DNA of 64,000 nucleotides from Sphingobium sp. TCM1 (lineage in GTDB: Bacteria; Pseudomonadota; Alphaproteobacteria; Sphingomonadales; Sphingomonadaceae), in the NCBI RefSeq assembly GCF_001650725.1, contig NZ_LXVX01000005.1, positions 248,001 to 312,000 of the forward strand. The letters are read 5' to 3'. The notes below the pieces were generated by a model that worked only from the letters and a program-made list of their open reading frames with translations, was not told the DNA's origin and searched no databases. Shown here in pieces: positions 8,648 to 17,794 of the stretch. Position numbers and translations under genes: made by a program. The stretch's first letter is position 1. Every line of letters starts with the position of its first letter.

Positions 8648-11089
8648 TCAAGACCTCCGGCGGGCATCCGCATTTTTGGTGCGCAATGTGGCGCTGGCTG
8701 CGGCAGGATCGTCGGGCCAGGGGTGGCGCGGATAGCGGCCGCGCATTTCCTTGGCGACGTCGCGCCAGTTGCCGGCCCAGAAACCGGGCAGGTCGCGCGT
8801 CGTCTGGATCGGCCGCCCGGCTGGCGAGGTGAGCGACAGGACCAGCGGGATGCGCTGGCTGCCGACGGTCGGATGCTCCGACAGGCCGAACAGCGCCTGC
8901 ACCCGCAGTTCGACCCGCGGCCCGCCCTCCGCCGCATAGTCGATCGCATGACTGCTCCCGGCGGGCGACCGGAAGTCGGGTGGGGCGAGCCGGTCGAGTT
9001 GCTGCTTGCCGTCCCAGCCGATCAGCCCCTCCAGCACCGCCGAAAGCTGCGACCGGTCGATATCGGACAGTCGTCGCTTGCCGGCCAGCAGCGGCGGGAG
9101 CCAGTCGTCCAGCGTCTCGATCAAGGCGGTGTCGGACAGCGCCTCGATCCCAGCAAATTCGCCCCGCATCCGCAGCGATTGCGCCGCTTCCGACCAGGGC
9201 AGGAGGGCAAGGCCGCCCTGCCGCACGCCGTCCACCAGCGCGGCGACCACCGCTTGCGGGTCGGGCCGGTCATCGGACCCGGACGACAGCCGCACCGCAC
9301 CCAGCCGCCGTTCGCGCAGCGCTTCGATGCCGCCATTGGCGGGGCGGAACTTCACCGTCCGATGCTCCGCGATCCGCGCGCCGAACAGCCCGATCACGCC
9401 GGCTTCGTCGATCGGCGCGGCGGACAATATGCGCGCGCCGGCGGCGCTGCCCTGCACCTCGCCCACCGCCAGCCATGGCTCGCGCGCCAGCGGCGACAGC
9501 GGATCGAGCCGGAAGCCGCGCCCGCCGACGCTCGCCCAGTCCGCGCCATCGGCGGAGCGGCGCTTGGCCACGCGATCAGGGAAGGCGAGCGCGAGGCAGA
9601 GGCCCGTGGCATCCGCAGGGGTCATGCTGTCGCTTCCGCTGGCGACGAGCCGCGCCCACCGCTTCGCCAGCCCTCTGGCCGCATCCGCACGCTTGCCGCT
9701 CTCGCGCCGCCAGCGCTGCCGCCGCAGCGTCAGGTCCGTGTCCTGTCCGCCGATGCCGCGCTCGCCCAGCAGCACCGCCACCTCGGCCGCCACTTCCGCC
9801 AGCCCCATCTCCCCCGCGCGCACCAGCATATGGGCGATCCGCGGGGACAGCGGCAGCGCCGCCAGTGCCTTGCCATGCGGCGTGATCCGTCCGTCCGCGT
9901 CCAGCGCCTCCAGCACGGTCAACCGCCGCCGGGCTTCCTCGACCGCTGCCGCCGGCGGGGCGTCCAGCCAGCGCAGCGCCCCCGGATCGCTCACCCCCCA
10001 AAGCGCGCAATCCAGCAGCAGGCTGCTGAGGTCGCTCTCCAAAATCTCCGGTGGATCGAAAGGCGGCATCCCCGCGCTTGCGGCCGCTTCCCACAGCCGA
10101 TAGGCGACGCCCGGCCGCTGCCGTGCGGCGCGGCCCGCACGTTGAGTCGCGGACGCCTGGCTCGCCCGCTCGGTGACGAGCCGGGTGACGCCCGCTGCCC
10201 GATCGTAGCGGGGCCGCCGCGCGAGGCCGCTGTCCACGACGATCCGCACACCGTCGATGGTCAGGCTCGTCTCCGCGATCGCGGTCGCCAGGATCACCTT
10301 GCGCTTCCCCTCGCGCGAAGGCCGGATCGCGGCCCGCTGCGCGCCGGGGTCAAGGCTTCCGTGCAGCATATGCACTTCCGCCACACCCTCGATCCGCTCC
10401 GCCGTCCGCTCGATCTCGCGCACGCCCGGCAGGAAGGCGAGCAGGTCGCCTTCCGCTTCCTCGCTCAGCGCGCGGCGGATCGCCGCCGCCATCTCATCCT
10501 CGATCTTCCTTTCCGCCGCGCGGCCGATATGGCGATAGTCCAGCGGCTGGATGCGCCCCTCGCTCTCGATCACCGGCGCGCCGTTGAGCAGAGACGCAAA
10601 GCGCGCACCGTCCAGCGTCGCCGACATGGGTACGATCCGCAGGTCCGGCCGCAGCGCGCCCTGCGCGTCCAGCGCCAGCGCGAGCCCGAAATCGCTGTCC
10701 AGGCTGCGCTCATGCACTTCGTCGAACAGCACGGCCGACACGCCCGCCAGTTCCGGGTCGTCCTGTATCCGCCGCACGAAAATGCCCTCGGTCAGGACCA
10801 GCAGCCGGGTCTTGCCCGAAACCTTGCTGTCCATCCGGGTCGCATAGCCAACCGTGCCGCCCGGCTGCTCGCCCATCAGTTCGGCGATCCGCTCCGCCGC
10901 CGCGCGCGCCGCCAGCCGCCGGGGCGACAGCAGCAGCACCTGGCCCGCGCACCAAGGCTCGTCCAGCAGCGCGGGCGCCACCGCGGTCGTCTTGCCTGCG
11001 CCCGGCGGCGCCACCAGCACGGCATTGCTCCCCGCGCGCAACGCAGCTAGCAGGTCCGGCAGTACGGCATGGATCGGCAGGTCGGTCAT
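8648..11089 (-). CDS. hrpB: ATP-dependent helicase HrpB
   Basis: An 813-aa DExH-box helicase. Visible motifs are Walker A (APPGAGKTTAVAP, about residues 29-41), Ia (LSPRRLAARAAAERIAE), the DEVH box (LFDEVHERSLDSDFG), SATLDG, and motif VI (SATQRAGRAARQRPG). The C-terminal HrpB domain contains the RSPAGSSHAIDY block. The family is a bacterial RNA helicase of poorly known role. The start at 11087-11089 is preceded by a GAGGAA Shine-Dalgarno at good spacing, which decides it over an upstream in-frame codon. Transcribed divergently from the hybrid kinase at 11238. Confidence 0.95.
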   Translation of the reverse strand: MTDLPIHAVLPDLLAALRAGSNAVLVAPPGAGKTTAVAPALLDEPWCAGQVLLLSPRRLAARAAAERIAELMGEQPGGTVGYATRMDSKVSGKTRLLVLTEGIFVRRIQDDPELAGVSAVLFDEVHERSLDSDFGLALALDAQGALRPDLRIVPMSATLDGARFASLLNGAPVIESEGRIQPLDYRHIGRAAERKIEDEMAAAIRRALSEEAEGDLLAFLPGVREIERTAERIEGVAEVHMLHGSLDPGAQRAAIRPSREGKRKVILATAIAETSLTIDGVRIVVDSGLARRPRYDRAAGVTRLVTERASQASATQRAGRAARQRPGVAYRLWEAAASAGMPPFDPPEILESDLSSLLLDCALWGVSDPGALRWLDAPPAAAVEEARRRLTVLEALDADGRITPHGKALAALPLSPRIAHMLVRAGEMGLAEVAAEVAVLLGERGIGGQDTDLTLRRQRWRRESGKRADAARGLAKRWARLVASGSDSMTPADATGLCLALAFPDRVAKRRSADGADWASVGGRGFRLDPLSPLAREPWLAVGEVQGSAAGARILSAAPIDEAGVIGLFGARIAEHRTVKFRPANGGIEALRERRLGAVRLSSGSDDRPDPQAVVAALVDGVRQGGLALLPWSEAAQSLRMRGEFAGIEALSDTALIETLDDWLPPLLAGKRRLSDIDRSQLSAVLEGLIGWDGKQQLDRLAPPDFRSPAGSSHAIDYAAEGGPRVELRVQALFGLSEHPTVGSQRIPLVLSLTSPAGRPIQTTRDLPGFWAGNWRDVAKEMRGRYPRHPWPDDPAAASATLRTKNADARRRS

Positions 11090-11237
11090 CGCCGTTCCTC
11101 TCGCGCCAATCGGCTCAAATCGCAAGGCGCGGAAAAATCGATTGTGCAGGGAAATAGTTGCCCGGCAGCACGTTACGCGTCCACAAGGGATCGTACCATG
11201 TTTGCGGGGGCGCGCATGGCAGCAAAGGGCGACAAGG

Positions 11238-12848
11238 ATGGCGACTCTGCCGGGGGATGCGCAACGCTATCGCACCCTGTTCGAAACGATGGACGAAGGT
11301 TTCTGCATCATCGAATTCTTCGATGGTCCGCACGGACCGCTCAGCGACTATATCCATATCGAGGCGAACGCCGCCTATGAACGCCACGCCGGCATTCCCA
11401 ATGTCGTGGGGCAGAAGGTCCGCGAAATGGTGCCGGACGAGGCGGACGGCTGGGTCGAACTCTATGGCGGCGTGCTCCACAGCGGCCAGCCGATCCGGTT
11501 CCAGCGGGAACTGGTCGCGACCGGCCATTTTCTGGAAGTGCATTCCTTTCGCGTCGGCCCCTTCGAACATCGCCAGGTGGCCGTGCTGTTCAAGGACATC
11601 ACTGACCGCATCCAGGCGGAAAAGGCGCAGCAAGATGTGAATGCGACGCTGGAGGCGCGTGTTACGGAGGCGCTGGCCGAGCGGGAGGAAGTGGAGGCCG
11701 CGCTGCGCCAGGCGCAGAAGATGGAAGCGGTCGGCCAGCTGACCGGTGGTCTCGCGCATGATTTCAACAATCTGCTCGCCGGCATATCGGGCGCGTTCGA
11801 GATGATCGGGGTGCGGCTGGCACAGGGGCGGACGGCCGATGTCGAACGCTATCTGGCCGCGGGGCAGGGCGCCACCCGCCGCGCCGCTGCGCTGACCCAT
11901 CGGCTGCTGGCCTTTTCCCGCCGCCAGACCCTGTCGCCCCGGCCGACCGTCATCAACCGGCTGCTCGGTGATTTTTCCGAACTGGTCCGCCGCACCGTCG
12001 GCCCGCAGATAGAGGTTCAGACGATCGCCTCCAGCGGCCTCTGGCCGGCGCTGGTCGATGCCAACCAGCTGGAAAACGCGTTGCTCAACCTGTGCATCAA
12101 CGCCCGCGATGCCATGCCCGACGGCGGCAAGATCACGATCGAGACGGCCAATCGCTGGCTCGACGATCGCACCGCGCGCGACCATGGGCTCACCCCGGGC
12201 CAATATGTAACCATCTGCACCAGCGACACCGGCACAGGCATCGACAAGGCGATCCTCGACCGCGTGTTCGATCCCTTCTTCACCACCAAGCCGATCGGGC
12301 AGGGGACGGGGCTGGGCCTGTCCATGGTCTATGGCTTCGCGCGCCAGAGCAACGGCCATGTCCGCATCTATTCCGAAGCCGGGGAAGGGACGATGGTCTG
12401 CATCTACCTGCCCCGCCATCGCGGCGAGGAAGAGGAGGACGTGGTGCTGCCCGCCGACATGGCGGTGGAGGCGGATCCCGGCGAGACCGTATTGGTCATC
12501 GACGATGAGCCGTCGGTGCGGATGCTGGTCGCGGACGCGCTGGGGGATCTTGGCTATCATTGCCTGGAAGCGGGCGATGGCGCGGCAGGGCTGCGCATCC
12601 TCGAATCCAGGTCACGGATCGACCTGCTCGTCACCGATGTCGGCCTGCCCGGTGGATTGAACGGCCGCCAGGTGGCCGACGCCGCGCGCGCCCTGCGCCC
12701 GGACCTGCGCATCCTGTTCGTCACGGGCTATGCGGAAAATGCGGTGCTCAACCACGGTCATATCGCGCCGGGCATGGAAGTGTTGACCAAGCCTTTTGCC
12801 GTCGACGAACTGCGCCGCCGGGTCGCGACATTGTTGCAGGCGGAATAA
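11238..12848 (+). CDS. Soluble PAS-domain hybrid histidine kinase with receiver
   Basis: A 536-aa cytosolic kinase. An N-terminal PAS fold ([31 protein letters not shown], about residues 10-130) is followed by a coiled coil, HisKA with His in [15 protein letters not shown] (about residue 177), HATPase_c ([33 protein letters not shown]) and a receiver ([13 protein letters not shown], Asp in [26 protein letters not shown]). No membrane segment is seen. The ATG at 11238 has only a weak AAGG upstream; in-frame TTG alternatives exist upstream of it. Domain layout of the catalytic part matches the kinase at 4431-6422, but the sensor domain differs. Confidence 0.9.
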   Translation: MATLPGDAQRYRTLFETMDEGFCIIEFFDGPHGPLSDYIHIEANAAYERHAGIPNVVGQKVREMVPDEADGWVELYGGVLHSGQPIRFQRELVATGHFLEVHSFRVGPFEHRQVAVLFKDITDRIQAEKAQQDVNATLEARVTEALAEREEVEAALRQAQKMEAVGQLTGGLAHDFNNLLAGISGAFEMIGVRLAQGRTADVERYLAAGQGATRRAAALTHRLLAFSRRQTLSPRPTVINRLLGDFSELVRRTVGPQIEVQTIASSGLWPALVDANQLENALLNLCINARDAMPDGGKITIETANRWLDDRTARDHGLTPGQYVTICTSDTGTGIDKAILDRVFDPFFTTKPIGQGTGLGLSMVYGFARQSNGHVRIYSEAGEGTMVCIYLPRHRGEEEEDVVLPADMAVEADPGETVLVIDDEPSVRMLVADALGDLGYHCLEAGDGAAGLRILESRSRIDLLVTDVGLPGGLNGRQVADAARALRPDLRILFVTGYAENAVLNHGHIAPGMEVLTKPFAVDELRRRVATLLQAE

Positions 12849-12878
12849 CTACCTCCGCTCGAAGCGAGCGGGGCATGT

Positions 12879-13658
12879 TCAGCCGAACAGATAGATGTGG
12901 ATCGGGTTCTTGGGGTCGAGCAGCATCTTCGTCGTGAGCGCCAGCGACATCAGGATGAGCAGCGGCTTGATCAGCCGCGATCCGAAACGCATCGCCAGAT
13001 GCGATCCGATTTGCCCGCCGACCAGGCTCCCTGCCGCCATCGCCAGCCCTGCGATCCAGATCACATGGCCGCCCGCGACCATGGTCAGCAGCCCGGCGAC
13101 ATTACTCGCGAAGTTCGCCGCCTTGGTCTGCGCCGTCGCGCGCAGGATGGACAGGCCGCCCAGCGCCAGGAAGATGGTGGTATAGAAAGCCCCTGCGCCG
13201 GGCCCGAAAAATCCGTCATAGAAGCCCACGATGCCGATCAGCCCCGACAGGCCCGCAATGCCCAGCCGCGCATGGCGGTCGGCGTCGCCCAGCTTGGGGG
13301 AGAAGGTGAAATAGGCGGCCATCGCGATCAGCAGCGCGGGCATCAGTCCCGCCAGGATCGACGGATCGACCCGCTGCAACAGCCACGCCCCGCCCACCGA
13401 TCCCACAAAGGCGGCGATCACCGGTCCCTTGTAGGTCTTGAGGTCCATATGCCCTCGCCGCCCATAGGCGACGCAGGCGCCGAAAGTGCCGAAGCAGCTC
13501 TGCAGCTTGTTGGTCGCAACCGCCTGCACCGGCGGCACGCCGGCCGCCATCAGCGCGGGCAGGGTGATGAGGCCGCCACCGCCCGCCATCGCATCGATGC
13601 ACCCCGCCATCAGTGCGGCGGCCATGAGGAAGGCGATGGTTTCGGGGGACAGGATCAT
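12879..13658 (-). CDS. TSUP/TauE-SafE family membrane permease
   Basis: A 259-aa inner-membrane protein with about eight hydrophobic helices. The family hallmarks are DAMAGGGGLITLPALMAAG near the N-terminus and the repeated half GFYDGFFGPGAGAF (about residues 147-160). It is closest to the YfcA type. Members export or import sulfite, sulfonates or other small anions; the substrate cannot be deduced here. It is monocistronic and converges on the kinase gene upstream with a 30-bp gap. Confidence 0.9.
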   Translation of the reverse strand: MILSPETIAFLMAAALMAGCIDAMAGGGGLITLPALMAAGVPPVQAVATNKLQSCFGTFGACVAYGRRGHMDLKTYKGPVIAAFVGSVGGAWLLQRVDPSILAGLMPALLIAMAAYFTFSPKLGDADRHARLGIAGLSGLIGIVGFYDGFFGPGAGAFYTTIFLALGGLSILRATAQTKAANFASNVAGLLTMVAGGHVIWIAGLAMAAGSLVGGQIGSHLAMRFGSRLIKPLLILMSLALTTKMLLDPKNPIHIYLFG

Positions 13659-13681
13659 GAAATGACGGGCCTAACTTGTTT

Positions 13682-13718
13682 CCCGTTCGCCCCGAGCTTG
13701 TCGAGCGAGCGAACGGAA
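13682..13718. repeat. Dispersed sphingomonad palindromic repeat
   Basis: CGTTCGCCCCGAGC and GAGCGAGCGAACGG form opposed arms around a short GAGCTTGTCGAG core. It is related to the copies at 7798-7876, 30749-30783 and 61064-61171, and lies between the TSUP gene start and the end of the polyprenyl synthase gene. There is no U-tract, so it is not a typical terminator. Confidence 0.65.
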
Positions 13719-13746
13719 CAGCAAACGAACCGGACGGCCCGTCCCC

Positions 13747-14775
13747 TCAATAGGCGCGCGCTATCGCGAATTCGACCGCCTCGGTAAGGGCCGCTTTCGC
13801 CTTGCCGGCATCGAACATGCCCAGTGCGTCGATCGCCCGCTGGCCATAATGGCGCGCGCGGGCCATCGTGTCGGCGATCGCGCCGGTCTTGCGCAGCAGG
13901 CCAGTCGCATGGGCGAGGTCCGCGTCGCTGATCTTGTGACCCGCGATCGCCGCCTTCCAGAAGGCGCGATCTTCCTCGGACCCCCGCGCATAGGCCAGGA
14001 TCACCGGCAGCGTCACTTTGCCGTCGCGGAAATCGTCGCCCGCATCCTTGCCCATGGTCGCCCCGTCCGACTCATAGTCGATCGCGTCGTCGATCAGCTG
14101 GAACGCGATGCCGAGGTTGCGGCCATAGACGTCCAGCGCCTGCTCCTCGCCCTCGCTGCGGTCGGCGACCACGGCGGAAATGCGGCAGGCGGCGGCGAAC
14201 AGGGCGGCGGTCTTGGCGCCGATGATGTCGAGATACTGCTCTTCGCTGGTGTCGATCTTGCGCTGGGCGGTCAGCTGGTTGACCTCGCCCTCGGCGATCA
14301 CGGCCGACGCGTTGGACAGGATCTTGAGCACCTTCAGCGACTCGGCCTCGACCATCAACTCGAACGAACGGGAGAAGAGGAAATCGCCCACCAGCACGCT
14401 GGCGCTGTTGCCCCAGATGATGTTGGCGGTCTTGCGGCCGCGGCGCAGGCCAGATCCGTCTACGACATCATCATGCAGCAGCGTGGCGGTGTGGATGAAC
14501 TCGACAGCGGCGGCCAGCTTGTAGTGGCGGCTGCCCGCATAGCCGACCAGATCGGCGCAGGCGAGCGTCAGCATCGGCCGAAGCCGTTTCCCCCCACCCG
14601 CGATCAGGTGGCCCGCCAGTTCCGGGATCAGGGGAATGCGCGACTGCATCCGATCGAGGATGACGGCATTGACCTGGTTCATGCCGTCGGCGACCAGGTT
14701 CAGGATGGGCGTGAGCGATGGCTCCGCTTTCGCGCGGCCGATCGGATGGACGTTACCGGGGGCGGGTGCTGTCAT
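13747..14775 (-). CDS. ispB: Polyprenyl diphosphate synthase (octa/decaprenyl type)
   Basis: A 342-aa trans-prenyltransferase building the ubiquinone side chain from FPP and IPP. Both aspartate-rich Mg-binding motifs are visible: FARM HDDVVDGSGLRRG (about residues 96-108) and SARM LIDDAIDYESD, with GGGKRLRP upstream. Length and motifs fit IspB; a decaprenyl product would be normal for sphingomonads (Q-10), but chain length is not readable here. The ATG at 14773-14775 is chosen because upstream in-frame codons overlap the divergent chorismate mutase promoter region and are not conserved. Confidence 0.93.
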   Translation of the reverse strand: MTAPAPGNVHPIGRAKAEPSLTPILNLVADGMNQVNAVILDRMQSRIPLIPELAGHLIAGGGKRLRPMLTLACADLVGYAGSRHYKLAAAVEFIHTATLLHDDVVDGSGLRRGRKTANIIWGNSASVLVGDFLFSRSFELMVEAESLKVLKILSNASAVIAEGEVNQLTAQRKIDTSEEQYLDIIGAKTAALFAAACRISAVVADRSEGEEQALDVYGRNLGIAFQLIDDAIDYESDGATMGKDAGDDFRDGKVTLPVILAYARGSEEDRAFWKAAIAGHKISDADLAHATGLLRKTGAIADTMARARHYGQRAIDALGMFDAGKAKAALTEAVEFAIARAY

Positions 14776-14879
14776 GACCTGCGTCCTCTGGCGATGCAAA
14801 AAGCTAAAGGCAAGCGGGAATAGCTTGCGCGCCGGCCCGGATGCGGCAAAAAGCGCGCCATCTGGAACCGGAGGCCCAA

Positions 14880-15158
14880 GTGGACGAGACATTGACGCGC
14901 TATCGTGAAAGCATCGACAATATCGACGCGGCGTTGGTGTTCATGCTGGCCGAGCGGTTCAAGATCACCCAGGCGGTTGGCGAGTATAAGGCGACTCACG
15001 ACCTGCCGCCGGCCGATCCGGGCCGCGAGGAACGCCAGATCGCCCGCCTGCGCCAGCTTGCGCTCGACGCGAATCTGGACCCGGACTTCACCGAGAAATT
15101 CCTGCGCTTCATCATAGACGAGGTGATCCGCCACCACGAACGGCTGCGCGAGGGCTGA
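14880..15158 (+). CDS. Chorismate mutase, AroQ class
   Basis: A 92-aa, all-helical chorismate mutase converting chorismate to prephenate for Phe/Tyr synthesis. Active-site blocks are RYRESIDNIDAALVFMLAER, the FKITQAVGEYKA helix with its conserved Lys, and DPGREERQIARLR. The GTG at 14880 is preferred as start because a perfect GGAGG (14870-14874) sits 5 nt upstream; an in-frame ATG at 14841 lacks one and would add 13 residues. It is divergent from ispB. Both supply quinone or aromatic pathways, but no operon is implied. Confidence 0.9.
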   Translation: MDETLTRYRESIDNIDAALVFMLAERFKITQAVGEYKATHDLPPADPGREERQIARLRQLALDANLDPDFTEKFLRFIIDEVIRHHERLREG

Positions 15159-15179
15159 AAAGCCGATCTCGGCCCGACC

Positions 15180-16136
15180 CTACCCCGCCGGATAGCCCTC
15201 ATGCCCGGCATTGGGCCAATGGAATCCGGTATAGGTCAGCATCGTGGAGAAGCTCTCCGACCGCACCTGATGCCACCAGCCGATCGGGATGAACAGCAGG
15301 TCGCCCGGCGTCAGCAGCACCTCGTAGCGCAGCACGTCCCGCGCCTGCGGATGGACCGCCAGCCGCGCCGCATCGGTCACGTCGCCCACATCGCTGAACA
15401 CATGGGTGCGGTGCGCCAGCCGGGGAGTCTGCGACGGCGGGATCAGGATCACGCGCTTGGTTCCCGTCACCTGTGCCAGCAGATTGTTGGTCAGGTCGAA
15501 ATGCAGCGGCGTGAACGCGCCCTCGCCACCGATCCACAGCATTCCCGGCGCGCGCGTCAGATAGGCGTCGATGGTTTCCAGATCGGCCTGGAGCGGGGCG
15601 AGCGCCGGGCCATTGGCGGCGCTGTTATAGGCGGTGAGATAGGCGTCGTTGCCGCCATCGCGCACCAGCGCTATGAATTCGCGGAACGGCCCGCGCCTCT
15701 TGTGCCGGTCCTTCGCCAGTTCATAATCCCCAGCGCCGCTGCGACCGCCCTGATATTCGATCACCGCGTCGCCGACCGCATCCGTCAGATAATCGGGCGT
15801 CCACCGCGCCAGCGCCGGCCAGTCCGCCATTGCCCCCTTGATGACCACCGGCCGCCCCGGCGCATAGAAATTGTGCAGGAAATCCTCACCCGACAGATGT
15901 TCCGCCGTCAGCAGGCCCGACGCATAGGGGGACAAGGCGCGCTGCCCCTCCATCACATCGAGCAGCCAGTCCCGCCGTTTCAGCGCCAGCCGGTCCTCGG
16001 ACATTTGCGGCGGGGGCTGCGGCGCGACGGCGCGCGGGGCAGGGGCTGCGGGTCCGCCGAAACCGATCTGGCGCAGGGCCATCTGCATCCGCATGTCGGC
16101 GGCATGGGTAGGAAGGGAAGGCGGGCGCTTGCTCAT
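15180..16136 (-). CDS. Cupin-like JmjC-type Fe(II)/2-oxoglutarate oxygenase
   Basis: A 318-aa cupin_8/JmjC protein. The N-terminal 70 residues are Pro/Ala-rich and low in conservation. The double-stranded beta-helix core starts at the FYAPGRPVVIKGAMADWPA block. The iron triad is visible: His and Asp in TPLHFDLTNNLL and the distal His in GWWHQVRS; a TKRVILIPPSQ strand lies between. Relatives hydroxylate protein or peptide side chains. The start ATG at 16134-16136 opens MSKRPPSLPTH. It converges with chorismate mutase, 21 bp away. The substrate is unknown. Confidence 0.85.
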   Translation of the reverse strand: MSKRPPSLPTHAADMRMQMALRQIGFGGPAAPAPRAVAPQPPPQMSEDRLALKRRDWLLDVMEGQRALSPYASGLLTAEHLSGEDFLHNFYAPGRPVVIKGAMADWPALARWTPDYLTDAVGDAVIEYQGGRSGAGDYELAKDRHKRRGPFREFIALVRDGGNDAYLTAYNSAANGPALAPLQADLETIDAYLTRAPGMLWIGGEGAFTPLHFDLTNNLLAQVTGTKRVILIPPSQTPRLAHRTHVFSDVGDVTDAARLAVHPQARDVLRYEVLLTPGDLLFIPIGWWHQVRSESFSTMLTYTGFHWPNAGHEGYPAG

Positions 16137-16204
16137 GCCGCCCGATAGCGCAGGATGATGACGCCGATGTTGCAGGATGTGACGATCCTGTGACGGGGGG
16201 CGGG

Positions 16205-17101
16205 TCAGGCCGGTTCGGTCACTGCCACCGCCGCCTTCTTTCCCTGCGACCGGCCCAGCAGCACGCCGCCCAGCGCCAGCGCGAAGCCCACCAGCTGCAC
16301 CGGCCCCAGCCTCTCCCCGAACAGCAGCCACGCCTCGACCGCAGCCAAGGGCGGCACCAGCAGCAACAGCATCGACATGCGCGTCGCGCCCTGATGCCGC
16401 ACCAGCCACACCAGCAGGCTCAGGCCCGCGGCCGACAGCCCCAGCACCGACCAGCTGAGGCCGACCCACAGGATGGGATCATTGTCCCAGCGCCATTCGC
16501 CCACCACCAGCGTCGCCGCGATCGCGACCAGCGCGCCGCCCAGATTCTGCGCCGCGCCCGACATCAGGATCGGGTCGCCTGCAATCGCGCCCCGCTGGAT
16601 CAGCGTGCCGCCGGTCATCGCGATGATCGCGCAGATGCCGGCGACGACCGGGACGACGGGCACCGCGCCCGCGCCGCTGCGCTCGATCGCGGGCAGCAAC
16701 ACGCAGGTGACGCCCGCGATCGCGATGGCAAGGCCACCCCAAGCGCGTCCGGGCAATTTCTCTCCCAGCAACGCCACGCTGGCGACGGCCACCATCAGCG
16801 GCTGTGTCGCGCCCAGCAGCGACATGATCCCCGCCGGCATCCCATGGCTCACCGCCCACCAACTGACCGTCAGGTACAGGCCGTGCAGCATCGCGCCCGC
16901 GCCCAGATGCAGCCCCAGCCGCCGCCCGCGCGGCCATTGTTGCCCAGCATAGGCCGCCGCGCCCGCCAGCAGCAGCGTGGTGGCGCTCAGCCGCACCGCC
17001 AGCACCAGTTCCGGCGCGCCGTGCGGGACCACCGCCCGCGCGACGATGAAGCCGGTGGACCAGATCAGGACGAAGAGGATGGACGCGAACAGGCCGAACA
17101 T
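16205..17101 (-). CDS. DMT/EamA family transporter
   Basis: A 298-aa inner-membrane protein with ten predicted helices in two EamA repeats; the first opens with FVLIWSTGFIVARAVVP and the second around GGTLIQRGAI, ending with a short basic tail. EamA proteins export metabolites such as amino acids or drugs. The start at 17099-17101 (MFGLFASILF) places the first helix at the N-terminus; a longer in-frame reading adds a Pro/Ser-rich stretch and is less likely. Substrate unknown. Likely monocistronic. Confidence 0.88.
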   Translation of the reverse strand: MFGLFASILFVLIWSTGFIVARAVVPHGAPELVLAVRLSATTLLLAGAAAYAGQQWPRGRRLGLHLGAGAMLHGLYLTVSWWAVSHGMPAGIMSLLGATQPLMVAVASVALLGEKLPGRAWGGLAIAIAGVTCVLLPAIERSGAGAVPVVPVVAGICAIIAMTGGTLIQRGAIAGDPILMSGAAQNLGGALVAIAATLVVGEWRWDNDPILWVGLSWSVLGLSAAGLSLLVWLVRHQGATRMSMLLLLVPPLAAVEAWLLFGERLGPVQLVGFALALGGVLLGRSQGKKAAVAVTEPA

Positions 17102-17203
17102 GCCGCCGCCTTTGACCGAAGGGCAGGGCAATGTCGAGCCGGCAGAGGGCGGACGGCGTGCGGCCATGCCTCCCGTCAGCCAGGCGAGCGCCGGCCTTCC
17201 GTC

Positions 17204-17455
17204 CTACTGGAGCGGGATCGCGCTTCGTTCGTGGGTGCCAAGCGCCATCATGGCCGCTTCGATCATCTGGCGGTGGGCGTCGCTGCCGCGCGCGACATCG
17301 GGCCATGGCTGGCCCGTCAACGACCCATGGCTATCCTGCCAGATCTTGCCCGCAACCAATTCTATCTCGTCTTCGGTGGGCTGATGTTGTTCGGCAAGAC
17401 AGCGAATTAAAAGCTCATGAAAAAGCTTTCCGGAACTCGTGTGAATTCGGTTCAT
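17204..17455 (-). CDS. Small conserved-looking hypothetical protein
   Basis: An 83-aa acidic protein beginning MNRIHTSSGKLFHELLIRC, with PTEDEIELVAGKIWQD and a predicted helix QMIEAAMMAL near the end. No membrane segment or catalytic motif is seen. The ATG at 17453-17455 is chosen because GGAGAGG lies 6 nt upstream. Another ATG two codons earlier would sit directly on that Shine-Dalgarno. Codon use and helix content look real, but I do not recognise the family. Confidence 0.6.
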   Translation of the reverse strand: MNRIHTSSGKLFHELLIRCLAEQHQPTEDEIELVAGKIWQDSHGSLTGQPWPDVARGSDAHRQMIEAAMMALGTHERSAIPLQ

Positions 17456-17559
17456 GGGCATCCTCTCCGTGGCGCCAATGTTTTCTCGGCTGCCGTAGGG
17501 GAAACTGCATGATTCGCGCGTCACCGTCAACGGACCCTACCAACCATGAAAATCTTGCA

Positions 17560-17753
17560 GAATCAGTAATATACCCAACAATATTGCTCTATGTTATATA
17601 TTATTGTTCGAAAATCGGAAAAATACTTGGGTATGTCCGGAACGTACAATCAGAATCGCGGCAATTGCTTAAGGTGATCGGGCGACCCGGGGGCTCTTAT
17701 GGTTATAGGGGACTCCGACTTGGGCCGGCCCTACGGGTCGGCCCAGTTTTTTG
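17560..17753 (+). ncRNA. Candidate small RNA gene ending in a strong intrinsic terminator
   Basis: This plus-strand stretch lies between genes that both read on the minus strand. Its left part (17560-17640) is strikingly AT-rich for this genome (TATGTTATATATTATTGTTC and neighbours), as expected for a promoter. Its right part is GC-rich and structured, and ends in a perfect terminator at 17721-17753. No coding frame with a sensible start fits. A plausible transcript starts in roughly 17640-17670 and is 80-110 nt long. I cannot match it to 4.5S, 6S, tmRNA or RNase P. The 5' boundary given is only the start of the AT-rich segment. Confidence 0.5.
17721..17753 (+). terminator. Strong rho-independent terminator with no coding gene upstream
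   Basis: TGGGCCGGCCC pairs with GGGTCGGCCCA through 11 continuous base pairs (one G-U), closing a 3-nt loop, followed by GTTTTTT. The T-tract follows only on the plus strand, so it terminates plus-strand transcription, where no gene is seen upstream. It supports the candidate small RNA. Confidence 0.85.
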
Positions 17754-17794
17754 ATGCGCCCCAATCCTGACATGTGCGTCGCCGAGCGAAGGGA

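Noticed and set aside
8723..11050. 775-codon plus-strand open frame antisense to hrpB.
   Set aside because: hrpB has all helicase motifs on the minus strand; the antisense translation is low-complexity Arg/Ala/Pro sequence.
17131..17754. Plus-strand frame running through the AT-rich segment and the terminator at 17.7 kb.
   Set aside because: It begins inside the antisense of the EamA gene, has no Shine-Dalgarno, and ends within the terminator hairpin; a small RNA explains the region better.
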